Source: Candidatus Limnocylindrales bacterium (GTDB lineage Bacteria > Desulfobacterota > Binatia > UBA1149 > CAITLU01). Taken from it: DNA of 64,000 nt. Both the position numbers and the translations under genes were made by a program. Shown here piece after piece: positions 8,576 through 17,595 of the stretch. The notes below the pieces were generated by a model. That model searched no databases, was not told the DNA's origin, and saw only the letters and a program-made list of their open reading frames with translations. Position 1 is the first letter of the stretch, and every line of letters begins with the position of its first letter. The DNA is taken from assembly GCA_035626395.1 (NCBI GenBank), contig DASPNR010000007.1, forward strand, positions 419,012-483,011. Reading direction: 5' to 3'.

Positions 8576-10105
8576 CTACGGAGCCGGCGTCACGATCGCG
8601 TCGACGTCGACGTCGATCTCACCGAAGTTCGGATCCGACGCATCGTCGATCGTGATCACGAAGTCGCCCGCTACAGGCGGATCACCCTGAATGCCTTCGA
8701 AGGTGCAGACCGCCAGAGGCGCCGGCGCCGAGAACCCGTTCAACGAGACGAAGCCGAGGCTCAGCTCGTTGTTCAGGTCGTCGTCGTTCGGAGCGAAGAT
8801 CGCGCCATTGACCTGGTTCGTGCACGACACCGTGCCTGCCGTTCCGGCGAACTCGCCGGGTGCCGTCTCGTAGTCGACGGTGAACTGCAGTGCGCCGACC
8901 TGGCCGCTCGCCGAGACGAGCTGGAAGGTGACGTTGTAGGTCGGGCTTGCATCCACCGTCGTGGTGGTGACCGGCCCGTCCGTCGTCGTGGTGGTCGTGT
9001 CCGTCGTGGTCGTCGTCGTGGTCGTGTCGTCGGTCGTCGTGGTCGTCGTCGTCTCATCCGTATCGCACTGGATGAGCGAGATGATGACATCGGGCTCGGG
9101 CTCGATCGGGTTGATGTCCGGATCGGCCGCGTCAACCACGGTGATCTGGAAGTCCGCCGCGACCGGCACCTCACTGGCGTTGAAGGTGCACTCGGCGATG
9201 TCCACGGGTCCGGTGAATCCGTCGAGGCTGATGATGCCGGACGAGAGCACCTGCTCGTTGTCCTTGTCGTTGAAGCTCGCGATCGAGCCCTCGACCAGGC
9301 TGGCGCACTCGACGTTGCCGGCCGATCCCGCGAAGACGCCGGGGGCGTCGCCGTAGTCGGTATCCCACTGCAGCGAGCCGACTTCGACCGCGTCGTCGAG
9401 GCGGAACACCAGGCGGCACTGCAGGTCGGGCGGCGGAACCGTAATCGACGTGGTCGAGGTGGACGTCGTGGTCGAGGACGTCGTCGTGCTCGACGAGCTG
9501 GTCGTCGTGCTCGAAGACGTGGTGGTCGTGCTGCTCGTCGTCGTTCCGGTGCAGGCCGGATCGTTGACGCACTGCTCGTCCTCGCAGTCGGTGTCGCCGT
9601 CGTCGTCGTCGTCGATGCCGTTGTCGCAGTCTTCGCACGAGGTCGGATCGGGATCCTCGCTCACGCAGACCGGCGGATCGGGATCGCAGGACGGCGTCGT
9701 GCAGTCGCACTCGGCGGTCGTCACGGTCACGTCGTTGATGTCGGAAATGTCGACGTGTTCGAAGAAGCAGCTGAACAGGTTGGTGATGGCGGGAATCGTG
9801 CAGCCGGTGATCGTGACGAGCAGGGTCTCGTCATCATGCACGAAGTCAATGTCGCAACCGTTGGCCTCGAGGACCGAATTGATCGCGCATTGCAGCTCGC
9901 CCTCGGAATCCTCTGCGATGATGGCGCCGGCTGCGTCGAGATCGACCTCGATGGTCACGCTGTCGCAGTTTCCAGCGCCGTTGATGCCGAAGAAAAGGCG
10001 GATCAGGTTAACGCCGTCTGGCCCGCTATCGTCACATCCGCCAAGTACGCCGGCCAGTGCAAGGACTACAGTGCCCATCCCCAGCTTGCGAAACCAAGTC
10101 TTCAT
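8576..10105 (-). CDS. Lipoprotein with two cohesin-like modules on threonine-rich linkers
   Basis: ATG 10105 has AAAGGAG upstream and gives about 509 aa; an upstream in-frame extension lacks signal features. The signal ends in VLGGC, a lipobox. Residues about 25-130 are not recognised. An Asp/Cys-rich stretch follows (CDNGIDDDDDGDTDCED), a form common in myxococcal surface proteins and a likely calcium-binding segment. Next come a Ser/Thr linker, cohesin-like module A (SLQWDTDYGDAPGVFAG, GNVECAS, DIAECTFNA), a second linker almost entirely Thr/Asp, and module B (VGALQFTVDYETAPGEFAG, GTVSCTN, LAVCTFEG). Linkers like these are typical of cell-surface proteins and potential O-glycosylation targets. 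Function unknown; protein docking inferred. Confidence 0.8.
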   Translation of the reverse strand: MKTWFRKLGMGTVVLALAGVLGGCDDSGPDGVNLIRLFFGINGAGNCDSVTIEVDLDAAGAIIAEDSEGELQCAINSVLEANGCDIDFVHDDETLLVTITGCTIPAITNLFSCFFEHVDISDINDVTVTTAECDCTTPSCDPDPPVCVSEDPDPTSCEDCDNGIDDDDDGDTDCEDEQCVNDPACTGTTTSSTTTTSSSTTTSSSSTTTSSTTTSTSTTSITVPPPDLQCRLVFRLDDAVEVGSLQWDTDYGDAPGVFAGSAGNVECASLVEGSIASFNDKDNEQVLSSGIISLDGFTGPVDIAECTFNASEVPVAADFQITVVDAADPDINPIEPEPDVIISLIQCDTDETTTTTTTDDTTTTTTTTDTTTTTTDGPVTTTTVDASPTYNVTFQLVSASGQVGALQFTVDYETAPGEFAGTAGTVSCTNQVNGAIFAPNDDDLNNELSLGFVSLNGFSAPAPLAVCTFEGIQGDPPVAGDFVITIDDASDPNFGEIDVDVDAIVTPAP

Positions 10106-10392
10106 TCGGTGCACTCCTTTTCGTTGCAGTTGAGGCGAGACCGGACCAGGGGAGGCGAGCCCTTCCTCTCCTGACGTGGTCCAATCTAAGAAAAAGGCTA
10201 CGGCGCTAACCTTTAGCCGGGGCAATCGGAGGTTGTCAAGCTACCCACCAGCATGCGGTGGAGCGGGCAAGATAGTTGCTTTGCTAGAAAATCCGCGCGT
10301 ATAGCAATTCCATTCACTCCAGCGAGGACGTTCAAATCGACGAAGCCGTCCGTCCGGACCGGCTTCATCAGATCAGATACAAAGGAGGTTCC
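10106..10392. other. Divergent upstream region
   Basis: 287 bp between the minus-strand lipoprotein and the plus-strand PDZ gene. It holds both ribosome-binding sites and a hairpin-forming segment at 10340-10364 (GAAGCCG paired with CGGCTTC) about 28 bp before the PDZ start. Promoters for both genes are expected here, but I see no convincing -35/-10 pair. Confidence 0.4.
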
Positions 10393-11490
10393 ATGCCCAA
10401 GGGTCTTCAACCCTCACCGCTTTACCCCTGGCGGTCATCGAGAGCGCTCGGCATCGCTGCTGCCGTCGCGCTCGTGTCTCAACTCACCCCGGCGCCGGCC
10501 CTCTCTTTCTTTCAGCAGACGACGCTGGAAGGCAGCATCGGGACCGATATCGGGGGCGTGTGGTTGGCGGTTCACCAGGTGATGCCCGAGTTTCGGGTTA
10601 CTTATGCAAAGCCTGCCGAGGGACCTGTGGTGCCCTTCAAGGTAGGCCCCATTCCCACCGGCCTGGAGCTCGTCGTGGGCAAGGAGCCGAAGGGAGCCGC
10701 CATCACCGAGCTCACAGATGCAGGCAAGGCGGCGGACCTTGGCCTTCTCGTCGGTGACATAATCATCAAGATGAACGCCACCGACATCGACAGCCCGGCG
10801 ACATTCGAAAAGGCACTCGAGAACGTTCCGCAGCAGGTCCTGCTGTCGGTACGCCGGCCCCAGATCCGGATGACCTCGACGCGGCTGCTCAAGATCAAGT
10901 ACGAAGTGACCGAGGCCGCCGCCGAAGGCGCTTCCGCCATCGGATCGGAGAAGCTGGACATCGAGGTGCTGGAGGTGACGCTGCCGTTCCAGGATCAGGT
11001 GGAGAAGACGCGCCAGACGCACGAGCTCTGGCAGCCCACCGCCGCCGACCTCGAAGGATTGAAGAAGAACTGGTTCGAGCTGCCCGCCCGTTCGCCGGCC
11101 GTCTTCACCAAAGGCACGCATCGAGTCGTTGCCGCAGCCAATTTCGATGACGCGTTGAGCTCCGATCGTGGACTGGCCAAAGCGAAGTTCGCCATCGTCA
11201 TGGACTTCGAGGGCAACCCGATGCGTGGCGGCGGAAAGAGCATCGACATCTACGGCTTCGAGGCGGTCGGTAAGGACGCGATGGACGGCACCTACGTGAC
11301 GGCGACGATCGCGTCGGCCCCGTTCCCGATCAACATCGAGTTCAAGGGGCGTTTCCAGATGGTGAAGGTCGACGACTGGTCGGACAAAGACACCGAGGCC
11401 AGGAAGTCGAAGAAGGCGCAGCCGAAAGAAGACCTCAACAAGTACGAGGTCCTCCCGGACACCGCGCCGAGCCAGCCCAAGAAGCAGTAG
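10393..11490 (+). CDS. Secreted PDZ-domain protein of unknown function
   Basis: About 365 aa. The start ATG 10393 has a strong AAAGGAGG seven bases upstream. An N-terminal hydrophobic stretch ending near PAPALS looks like a Sec signal. Residues about 85-160 fit a PDZ domain: a carboxylate-binding-type LELVVGKEPKGAAI, then AADLGLLVGDIIIKMN. The following ~200 residues are beta-rich and not recognised; there is no protease triad. The C-terminus is charged (KKAQPKEDLNKYEV). It is flanked by divergent and convergent secreted-protein genes and is probably monocistronic, with a bidirectional terminator just after it. A scaffolding or chaperone-like envelope role is possible but unproven. Confidence 0.7.
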   Translation: MPKGLQPSPLYPWRSSRALGIAAAVALVSQLTPAPALSFFQQTTLEGSIGTDIGGVWLAVHQVMPEFRVTYAKPAEGPVVPFKVGPIPTGLELVVGKEPKGAAITELTDAGKAADLGLLVGDIIIKMNATDIDSPATFEKALENVPQQVLLSVRRPQIRMTSTRLLKIKYEVTEAAAEGASAIGSEKLDIEVLEVTLPFQDQVEKTRQTHELWQPTAADLEGLKKNWFELPARSPAVFTKGTHRVVAAANFDDALSSDRGLAKAKFAIVMDFEGNPMRGGGKSIDIYGFEAVGKDAMDGTYVTATIASAPFPINIEFKGRFQMVKVDDWSDKDTEARKSKKAQPKEDLNKYEVLPDTAPSQPKKQ

Positions 11491-11560
11491 GCGGCCGAGC
11501 CGGTGGCCGGCCGGCGATGAGACAAATCCGCCTGCGAAGGTGGCGGCAAGGCGTGCGCCG

Positions 11561-11605
11561 CAAAAAGAAAGGGCCCGCGCGGAGTGATCCGCGCGGGCCC
11601 TTTGT
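11561..11605. terminator. Bidirectional terminator between convergent genes
   Basis: A 13-bp stem with a GTGA loop (arms 11571-11583 and 11588-11600) is flanked by A-rich sequence on the left (CAAAAAGAAA) and TTT on the right. It serves the PDZ gene on the plus strand and the 990-aa secreted protein gene on the minus strand; the minus-strand T-run is the better one. Confidence 0.8.
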
Positions 11606-11632
11606 CATGGAGGGCCGTGCCCTCGGTTCGTA

Positions 11633-14605
11633 TTACGGCAGCGAGGTGTAGTTCGGCACTACCGTGCTCGGCTGGCGCAGACGTCCAGGTCCGGGCAGAC
11701 CGGCCGTCGCGTTGACCGCGCTGTTGCCGCTGGCGGGGATGCAGAACGTCGTCACCGACAGCGCATTGGTAGCATCGCCGAGGCCGTTGAGCGTATCGCC
11801 GCCTTCGGCCGCGCCGTCGTTGACGAAGCAGTTGCTGACGTCGAACACGCAGATTCCGGCACCGGGGTTGTCGTCGGTCGTGCCGTCGATGTTATCGGCG
11901 CCGGCCTCGCAATTGCCCGTGGTGCCTTCCAGAGCGCGCGAGCAGGTGCGGAACTCCTGGCCAGGACCATTGCAGTGGTAACGGCCGCCGGCTGCGCAGA
12001 CGCCTTCCTGAGGCTCGGTCACGACGCAGGTGCCGCCGCCGTCGCACTGTGCATCGACGCCGCAATTCAGCCCGTCGCCGGTGCCGCCGACGCAGACGCC
12101 CTTCTGCACGCATAGCGGAACGCAGCGACCGCTCGGGCAGGCATCGCCGCAGGTGCCGCCGCCTCCGCAGTCGCCGTTGGTAGTGCAGCTATTGCCGGCG
12201 TCGGTGCCGCCCGTGCACGCGAGCGGATTGCTCGAGCAGGTGCCGCCGCCGCCGCAGTCGGAGTCTTCGTCGCAGGAGACGCCGGCCTCCGTGCCGCCGA
12301 CGCACTTGGAGAACGCGCCACCGCAAGGCTCGCCATAGTTCGGGCCTGCATCACAGGCGGCCGTGCAGCGGTTGGGCTGGTTCCGCGTGCTGCTTCCGCC
12401 CGTTACGCAGTTGCAGTCGTAGTTCTGATATCCCGTCGCATCGCAGGGTGCGGGGTTTTCCAGGGCCACGGCCTCGCTGGTCAACGGGGTGAAGCTGATC
12501 TCCAGGCCGGCGCCGGAGATGTTGTCGTTCGTCTGCGGCGGACAATCGACCGAGGTCGTGCCGAAGGCCGTGAAGGCTTCGACCCGGCATTCGCTGCCGT
12601 GGTTCGCTCCCGCGTAGCAGATCAGGTCGAGGACGCACTCGGCACCCAGACACTCATAAGACTGGGTCGTGCAGCTCGCGCCGTTCGGGCAGTCAGAATC
12701 GAAGCGGCAGCCCAGGCCTACGCAGACGGAGCCGGGGCACTCGGCATCGGTCATGCACGGATCGCCGGCGTTGGCGCCGGCGCGACAGGCCATTTCGGTG
12801 CCGTCGCACGTACCCTCGCAGACTTCGCCGGCACGTGGGGTATCTTCCTCGCACCAGCCGCCACACGTCGGACACGGACGCGCCAGCGCCTCCGCAAGGT
12901 GCGTCAGCGATCGCAGCTCGTAGTTCACGGCATGCTCGCCGGTAACGATGTTGCGCGTGCCGGTGATGTTGGAGGCATAGCGGCTGTCGACGCACACCGA
13001 CGTGCCTTCCGCGTTCAGCGGAAGAGGCGCGCCGTTGTGAAGGATCAGGCAGCTGTACGACTCTTTGTCGCAACGGCCGCGGCAGGTCTCGCCCTCAGGA
13101 CAGTCCGCCTGCGCTTCGCACGGCGTGGTCGGGATGCCGTCCGCATTGAAGCACTGCGAGTCGCAGTCCAGCTCGGACTCGCAGTAATCGCCGGCGTTGA
13201 TGGAGTTCTCATCGCAGACCTGGCAGTCGCCGGTGCTGTTGCTGCCGTTGTTGTTGCCGTGCTGGTCGCAGCTGAGGCCGCTGGTCAGGTCGTAGGTGCA
13301 GCGCGGAGCGTTCTTGCCCAACACGTCGCAGACGCTGTCGCTGCTGGTACCGACGCAGTTTGCCTGCGTCTCGGGCGTATTGCCGAACTGGTCGCAATCA
13401 CAGTTGGACATCGTGCTGACAAAGCCGGCACCGTCGGTCACGGCCGAGTTGTGCGAAGCGCCGCTCCAGCCGTTGTCGAGGTCGGCGGCGAAACCGTCCG
13501 CAAAGGAACGCGCGCGCTTGACCGTCGCGCAGGTGCACTCCCAGAGGTCGCCCGGAGGGAAGCACGCTCCCGGGCATGCGGAATCGTCCGTGCCGTCGCA
13601 CTCCTCACCGACCAGGAAGAACTGGCTCGGGATCTGATTGACGAAGTTGTCTCCGCAGCGGGCGTCGGTGGTGCCGGGGAAGACGGCGTTGATGACGCTG
13701 ATGTCGATGTAGTTCTTGTCCTCGACGTTGGCGATCGAATGCGTGGCCTCCTCGAGCACGTCGCCGAGACACTCGAGCGCATCGGCTTCGGTGGTCACGC
13801 CGCCGACGCCCGCGCCGCAGATGTCGAGCTGTTGCACCGCGGCGTCCGTGCAGGCAGCCGCAACGGAGTCGAGGAACTTCTGGGTACCGACGGCAATCTT
13901 GGCGGCGGTCTTGGGGTCGCCCTGCGGGCACTGGTCGGGAAGGATGGCTGGCGAATCGGAGCCAAGCTGAGCTACGCGGCACGCGGCCACTGCGGCGGCG
14001 TTCTTGCTGGCGGTCTTGCCGACAGACTTCAGGATGGCCGCCAGGCAGGCCGGAGCATCGCCGGTCAGTCCCGTCGAATTGATACCGGCGTTGTCGAGCA
14101 GGTCCTGACCGATGGTCGTGCCGAGGCTGCCCATGCACTCGCCGATGTCACTGGGAACGCCCAGTTCCCTGCCGAGGACCGCCTCACAGAACGGTCCGGG
14201 CAGACCCATGTTGTTGGAGTTGAAGGGCAGACCTTTCGCGCCTGCAGTGCAGTTCTCCGTCAGAGCGCCGTTCGGAGGGCAAGACAGGTTGTTGATGCAG
14301 TCCGCGCCCGAGACGCTGCACGTGCTGTGGCACTTGCTCGCGGCCGCCTTGATGACCTTGGCCAGCGACTTGTCGATCGCGGCCTGCGCGTCGGCGTCCG
14401 GACACGCGCCGGGCGTCTCGCTCTCACAGGCGACCATCGCTTTGGAAACCGCGGCCAGATGCTTCCCGACGGCCTTGCCCATTGCTGCAAAGCAGCCGGC
14501 CTCGAGCTTGGTGTTGGTCGCCGCGTGCGACGACGACGCTGAGGCCAGCAGCAGAACCGCGGCAGCCGCCGTGGTCCACGCCTTGGCCGTGGTCAATGAT
14601 TTCAT
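11633..14605 (-). CDS. Large secreted cysteine-rich protein, LDSGW family, helical N-terminus (copy 3)
   Basis: About 990 aa from ATG 14605, with GGAGGGAGG upstream. The signal peptide ends near SSSHA. Residues about 30-300 are helical with regularly spaced cysteines (GCFAAMGKAVGKHLAAVSKA, ACLAAILKSVGKTAS) instead of the dockerin of copies 1 and 2. A myxococcal-type cysteine segment follows (RCGDNFVNQ, GEECDGTDDSAC). The shared domain then carries ADLDNGWSGASHNS, NGAPLPLNAEGTSVC, RPCPTCGGWCEED, DCPPQTNDNISGAG and, near the end, FCIPASGNSAVN and GLPGPGRLRQ. In the middle there are several copies of a CTTNGDCGGGGTC-like unit. It has no recognised enzyme motif. Its own terminator and strong ribosome-binding site suggest it is expressed alone. 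Confidence 0.75.
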   Translation of the reverse strand: MKSLTTAKAWTTAAAAVLLLASASSSHAATNTKLEAGCFAAMGKAVGKHLAAVSKAMVACESETPGACPDADAQAAIDKSLAKVIKAAASKCHSTCSVSGADCINNLSCPPNGALTENCTAGAKGLPFNSNNMGLPGPFCEAVLGRELGVPSDIGECMGSLGTTIGQDLLDNAGINSTGLTGDAPACLAAILKSVGKTASKNAAAVAACRVAQLGSDSPAILPDQCPQGDPKTAAKIAVGTQKFLDSVAAACTDAAVQQLDICGAGVGGVTTEADALECLGDVLEEATHSIANVEDKNYIDISVINAVFPGTTDARCGDNFVNQIPSQFFLVGEECDGTDDSACPGACFPPGDLWECTCATVKRARSFADGFAADLDNGWSGASHNSAVTDGAGFVSTMSNCDCDQFGNTPETQANCVGTSSDSVCDVLGKNAPRCTYDLTSGLSCDQHGNNNGSNSTGDCQVCDENSINAGDYCESELDCDSQCFNADGIPTTPCEAQADCPEGETCRGRCDKESYSCLILHNGAPLPLNAEGTSVCVDSRYASNITGTRNIVTGEHAVNYELRSLTHLAEALARPCPTCGGWCEEDTPRAGEVCEGTCDGTEMACRAGANAGDPCMTDAECPGSVCVGLGCRFDSDCPNGASCTTQSYECLGAECVLDLICYAGANHGSECRVEAFTAFGTTSVDCPPQTNDNISGAGLEISFTPLTSEAVALENPAPCDATGYQNYDCNCVTGGSSTRNQPNRCTAACDAGPNYGEPCGGAFSKCVGGTEAGVSCDEDSDCGGGGTCSSNPLACTGGTDAGNSCTTNGDCGGGGTCGDACPSGRCVPLCVQKGVCVGGTGDGLNCGVDAQCDGGGTCVVTEPQEGVCAAGGRYHCNGPGQEFRTCSRALEGTTGNCEAGADNIDGTTDDNPGAGICVFDVSNCFVNDGAAEGGDTLNGLGDATNALSVTTFCIPASGNSAVNATAGLPGPGRLRQPSTVVPNYTSLP

Positions 14606-14764
14606 TGGATTCCTCCCTCCTGGACTTCGAGCAACGCAGAAAAGTTCGCGGACGCGATTGGGTGCTCGGACCCCAATCGAAGTTCCCCCGATGATCGTCC
14701 CACGCGAGCGGGCCTAACCTAAGGAACCGGTCAGGTTAATGTCAAGGTAAAGACCGTCGATGCA

Positions 14765-14800
14765 CGAAGGCCCCGGCTGCTTCCGCGGCCGGGGCCTTCG
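14765..14800 (-). terminator. Strong hairpin after the 693-aa secreted protein gene
   Basis: A 13-bp stem, CGAAGGCCCCGGC (14765-14777) with GCCGGGGCCTTCG (14788-14800), lies 28 bp beyond the stop at 14828. There is no adjoining T-run, so termination is likely but less certain than at the other hairpins. Confidence 0.55.
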
Positions 14801-14827
14801 GTTCAAGAGCGGAGGTCCGCTCGCACC

Positions 14828-16909
14828 TCAGTCGTAGAGCAGGTCCACCAGCATGTCGACCTTGACCGCTCCCGGTCCCGGTGAGCCGGCGGCCGAGTTG
14901 ATGCCCGTGTTCGACGTCGGCGGCAGGCAGAACGTGCCGGCGAGAACCGGATTGGTCGTGCTCGGCGTGCCCTGGACCTGGATGGGGTCGAGGAAGCAGC
15001 TCTTCAGCTGCGGGAGGTTGCACGTACCGCAACCGGCGCCCGGGCAAGAGACGTTCTCGGGCGCGCAGTCCTCATCGTCCTCGCATGAGATGACGCCGCG
15101 GCCGTTGGCTCGCGTGAAGCCGTCGCAGTACATCTCGATGGGATTCGCGCACGTGCCGCGATCGAGCGCGGTGCCCGTTTCGCAGACGTAACCGGTACAG
15201 CCGTTGGGATTGCGGTCCGGCCCGGCGCCGTTCGTGCACACGCCCAGACCCAGGCCGCTGCAGGCCGCGTCGGTGCGGCAAGGAGTCGCTCCGTCGCCCG
15301 AACACACGCCGCACGCACACAGCTCGCCCGAGGCGACGCCGTCGCAGTTGTCCTCGAACGGCAGCTGGGCCGTACCAGTGGTCAGGTTCAGGTCGATGAT
15401 CAGGCCGCTGCCGCTGAAGTTCTGGCCGGACGACGGCGGGCAGTCCAGGCTGACGCCGGCGACTGCATCGAAGTGCTCAGGTTTGGCGAAGCTGAGGTCG
15501 AAACCCTGAACGTCGCAAGGATCGCCGTTGACCCCGGCCGGGCCGCCAGTGCACGTGCCGTTCTTGAGGCCATCCTGCGCCGTGACGTCGCCTTCGCAGA
15601 CGGGGCACGGCTGGGTGCCGCTGCCGCCGAGGTGGACGACGGCGCGCAGGTCGAGGTTGAGCTCGCTGGTGCCGTTGTCCGGGTTGGCGGTGCCCGTGAC
15701 GTTCGTCGCCAGGCGGTTCATGGTGCAGGTCGGAGTGCCGCCGGCGGAAACCGGCAGCGGCGGTCCGAGGTAGTAGCCGCAGTTCTGCGCGCCGGGGCAG
15801 GCCGCATCCGTGCCGAACGGATTGCTGCACGAGATCTGCACGTTCTCCGTGCAGCGCGCGTAGTAGAGCGATCCGGGATCCGTCAGCGAGATGCCGTTGA
15901 TCGTGCAGTCGCCGCACGAGCCGGCCTCGCTGCCAGGGCAGGTGGCGTTGGAGCTGACCGTGTAGTTGTCGACGATGTCGATCTCGTGGCCCAGGCCGGA
16001 CCATCCTACCGAAAGCGTCGAATCGGTTGGGCCATCGATGCTGCTGCCGGCGCGGATCGTGCTGCGCACGCCGGTCGGGCACAGCGTCGTCGGCAGCTCG
16101 TACGCCGTGGTGAACGCCGACAGCGCGAGCGCGTCGTACTCGGCCGCGAGGCACGTGCTCAGGTCGTCGAGGTTTGTCGTCGCGCACGAGCCGACGTTGG
16201 AGAGGTTGGCGGCGGTGCACGCCTTGACGATGGCCTCCTCGGCCTTCACCAGTGCCGCAGCGCCCTTGTCGTCGGGATCTGCGTCGTCGCACTCATCCAG
16301 ATCGTTGTTCTCTTCCGCGTCCTGGTCGCCCTGGCAGGCATGACGGCCCTTCAGAAGCGTGGCCACGTACTTCGGATACGCCTTGGCGATGGTGGCGTGG
16401 CACTTCTGGTCGTCCTTGCTCGCCATGGGGGCAGCAGGATTGTCCAGAGTGGCGGCGCTCGCCTCCGCTACGAGTTCAGGACCGAGGCAGGCCAGGCAAT
16501 CGGCGACGTGGGCGATGGTTCCCATGGGGTTGGGCAGCCCGAGGTCGTCGCATGGTGCAGGGCAGGTCGAGTAGATGTCGTAATCGAGCAGCTCGGTTTC
16601 GCCGCTGCACGACCCCAGGACCGTCTCCTCGAGCTTGGCGGCGGCGCCGGCGATCTTGCCCTTGGAATCCGCTCCGTTCGAGCTGACGTCGTTGCAGTCG
16701 ACGGAGCTGGGGATCTTGTCGGCGTTGCGGCTCTTGTGGCAGCCGCCAATGGTCTTCGCAGCCGTGGAGACGAGCTTCGAATACGCTTTGGCGACGTCTG
16801 CGCGGCAGTCGACGGCGCCGTCGTCGAGCGCGGCGGCGGCCGGGGCCGACGCCAAGGCGACGAAGACGGCAGCGCCGAGGGCGCTCCTCAAATAATGGCG
16901 ATTGGTCAT
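14828..16909 (-). CDS. Secreted cysteine-rich protein, LDSGW family, helical N-terminus (copy 4)
   Basis: About 693 aa from ATG 16909, with GGAGGGAGG directly upstream. The signal peptide ends near APAAAA. Residues about 30-275 are helical with paired cysteines (KTIGGCHKSRNADKIPSS, KCHATIAKAYPKYVATLLKG), comparable with copy 3. The shared domain is the most diverged of the four: LSVGWSGLGHEIDIVDN, LGPPLPVSAGGTPTC, GTQPCPVCEG, DCPPSSGQNFSGSG and FCLPPTSNTGINSAAG. It ends soon after PGPGAVKV with no C-terminal disulfide repeat. The conserved positions in so diverged a copy mark the residues that define the family. Function unknown. Confidence 0.75.
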   Translation of the reverse strand: MTNRHYLRSALGAAVFVALASAPAAAALDDGAVDCRADVAKAYSKLVSTAAKTIGGCHKSRNADKIPSSVDCNDVSSNGADSKGKIAGAAAKLEETVLGSCSGETELLDYDIYSTCPAPCDDLGLPNPMGTIAHVADCLACLGPELVAEASAATLDNPAAPMASKDDQKCHATIAKAYPKYVATLLKGRHACQGDQDAEENNDLDECDDADPDDKGAAALVKAEEAIVKACTAANLSNVGSCATTNLDDLSTCLAAEYDALALSAFTTAYELPTTLCPTGVRSTIRAGSSIDGPTDSTLSVGWSGLGHEIDIVDNYTVSSNATCPGSEAGSCGDCTINGISLTDPGSLYYARCTENVQISCSNPFGTDAACPGAQNCGYYLGPPLPVSAGGTPTCTMNRLATNVTGTANPDNGTSELNLDLRAVVHLGGSGTQPCPVCEGDVTAQDGLKNGTCTGGPAGVNGDPCDVQGFDLSFAKPEHFDAVAGVSLDCPPSSGQNFSGSGLIIDLNLTTGTAQLPFEDNCDGVASGELCACGVCSGDGATPCRTDAACSGLGLGVCTNGAGPDRNPNGCTGYVCETGTALDRGTCANPIEMYCDGFTRANGRGVISCEDDEDCAPENVSCPGAGCGTCNLPQLKSCFLDPIQVQGTPSTTNPVLAGTFCLPPTSNTGINSAAGSPGPGAVKVDMLVDLLYD

Positions 16910-17096
16910 TTCCTCCCTCCTGTGGGTAACGAGCGAAAAGCTAGCGGGACTCGAGCACGCGCGGTGCCCGAGCCGGGACGCGCGCAGGGTAGTTGCGCGT
17001 CAACAGCAGTGTCAAGGCAGTATCCCCCGGCGCTTGATTGACGCCGGCTCGAAATCCCACACAATCGGGCAATTATCCACTCGCAGAGGAGACCAC

Positions 17097-17510
17097 ATGA
17101 AATCGAGCGGTTTGATCGCATCGGCCCGGGCTCTTTCCCTGGTCGCAACCTTTTCCGTGGTGGGCGGCATCCCCGTCGGGGCGGATGCGGAGTCGCTGGT
17201 GTGCCGGAAGGTCGTGGCGGAGAGCCCCTCCGGCGAGGGCCGCAACACCGGAGCCGGCTCACGCGTGAAGTGCGCCGAAGGCGAGATGCTCACCGGCGGC
17301 ACGTGCACTCCCGACATTCGCCCCGAGGCGGACGGTACGTGCCAGACGTCGGCGATGGGCGTCATCCAGCTGTTGGCGGACCATCCCGAGACGACGGAAG
17401 CTGCATTCTTTACATGCCTGCAAACCGGCGGATCGGAATGCCCGGCGGCAGCTCGCACGCGCGCGGTGGCGATCTGCTGCAAGATCGCGGCCGGTGAGGC
17501 CAAGCCGTAG
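17097..17510 (+). CDS. Small secreted cysteine-containing protein
   Basis: 137 aa from ATG 17097, with AGAGGAGA upstream. The open frame continues upstream to about 16902 but the signal peptide begins at MKSSGLIASARALS, which fixes the start. The mature part has about eight cysteines (VCRKVV, VKCAEGE, GTCTPDI, FFTCLQTGGSEC, AICCKIAAG). No family recognised. It is convergent with the DUF1302 gene and ends at the shared hairpin. Confidence 0.6.
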   Translation: MKSSGLIASARALSLVATFSVVGGIPVGADAESLVCRKVVAESPSGEGRNTGAGSRVKCAEGEMLTGGTCTPDIRPEADGTCQTSAMGVIQLLADHPETTEAAFFTCLQTGGSECPAAARTRAVAICCKIAAGEAKP

Positions 17511-17532
17511 CGGCGTCCGCCGCCGCATCCTT

Positions 17533-17571
17533 CAAAAGAAAAACGGGGTTGCCACGTAGTGGCAACCCCGT
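17533..17571 (-). terminator. Intrinsic terminator between convergent genes
   Basis: A perfect 13-bp stem, ACGGGGTTGCCAC (17543-17555) with GTGGCAACCCCGT (17559-17571), has a GTA loop. On the minus strand it is followed by TTTTTCTTTTG, so it primarily ends the DUF1302 transcript; it can also block the plus-strand gene. Confidence 0.9.
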
Positions 17572-17595
17572 CTCGCTCCGGCCGGATGGTGCCGA

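Noticed and set aside
8950..9550. Runs of GTCGTC/GTGGTC that look like short tandem repeats or a CRISPR-like array
   Set aside because: They encode the Thr/Ser linkers of the cohesin-like lipoprotein. There are no constant repeats with unique spacers.
12599..14542. A 647-codon open frame on the plus strand
   Set aside because: It is antisense to the 990-aa secreted protein, which has a signal peptide, strong ribosome-binding site and family motifs. The plus frame has none of these.
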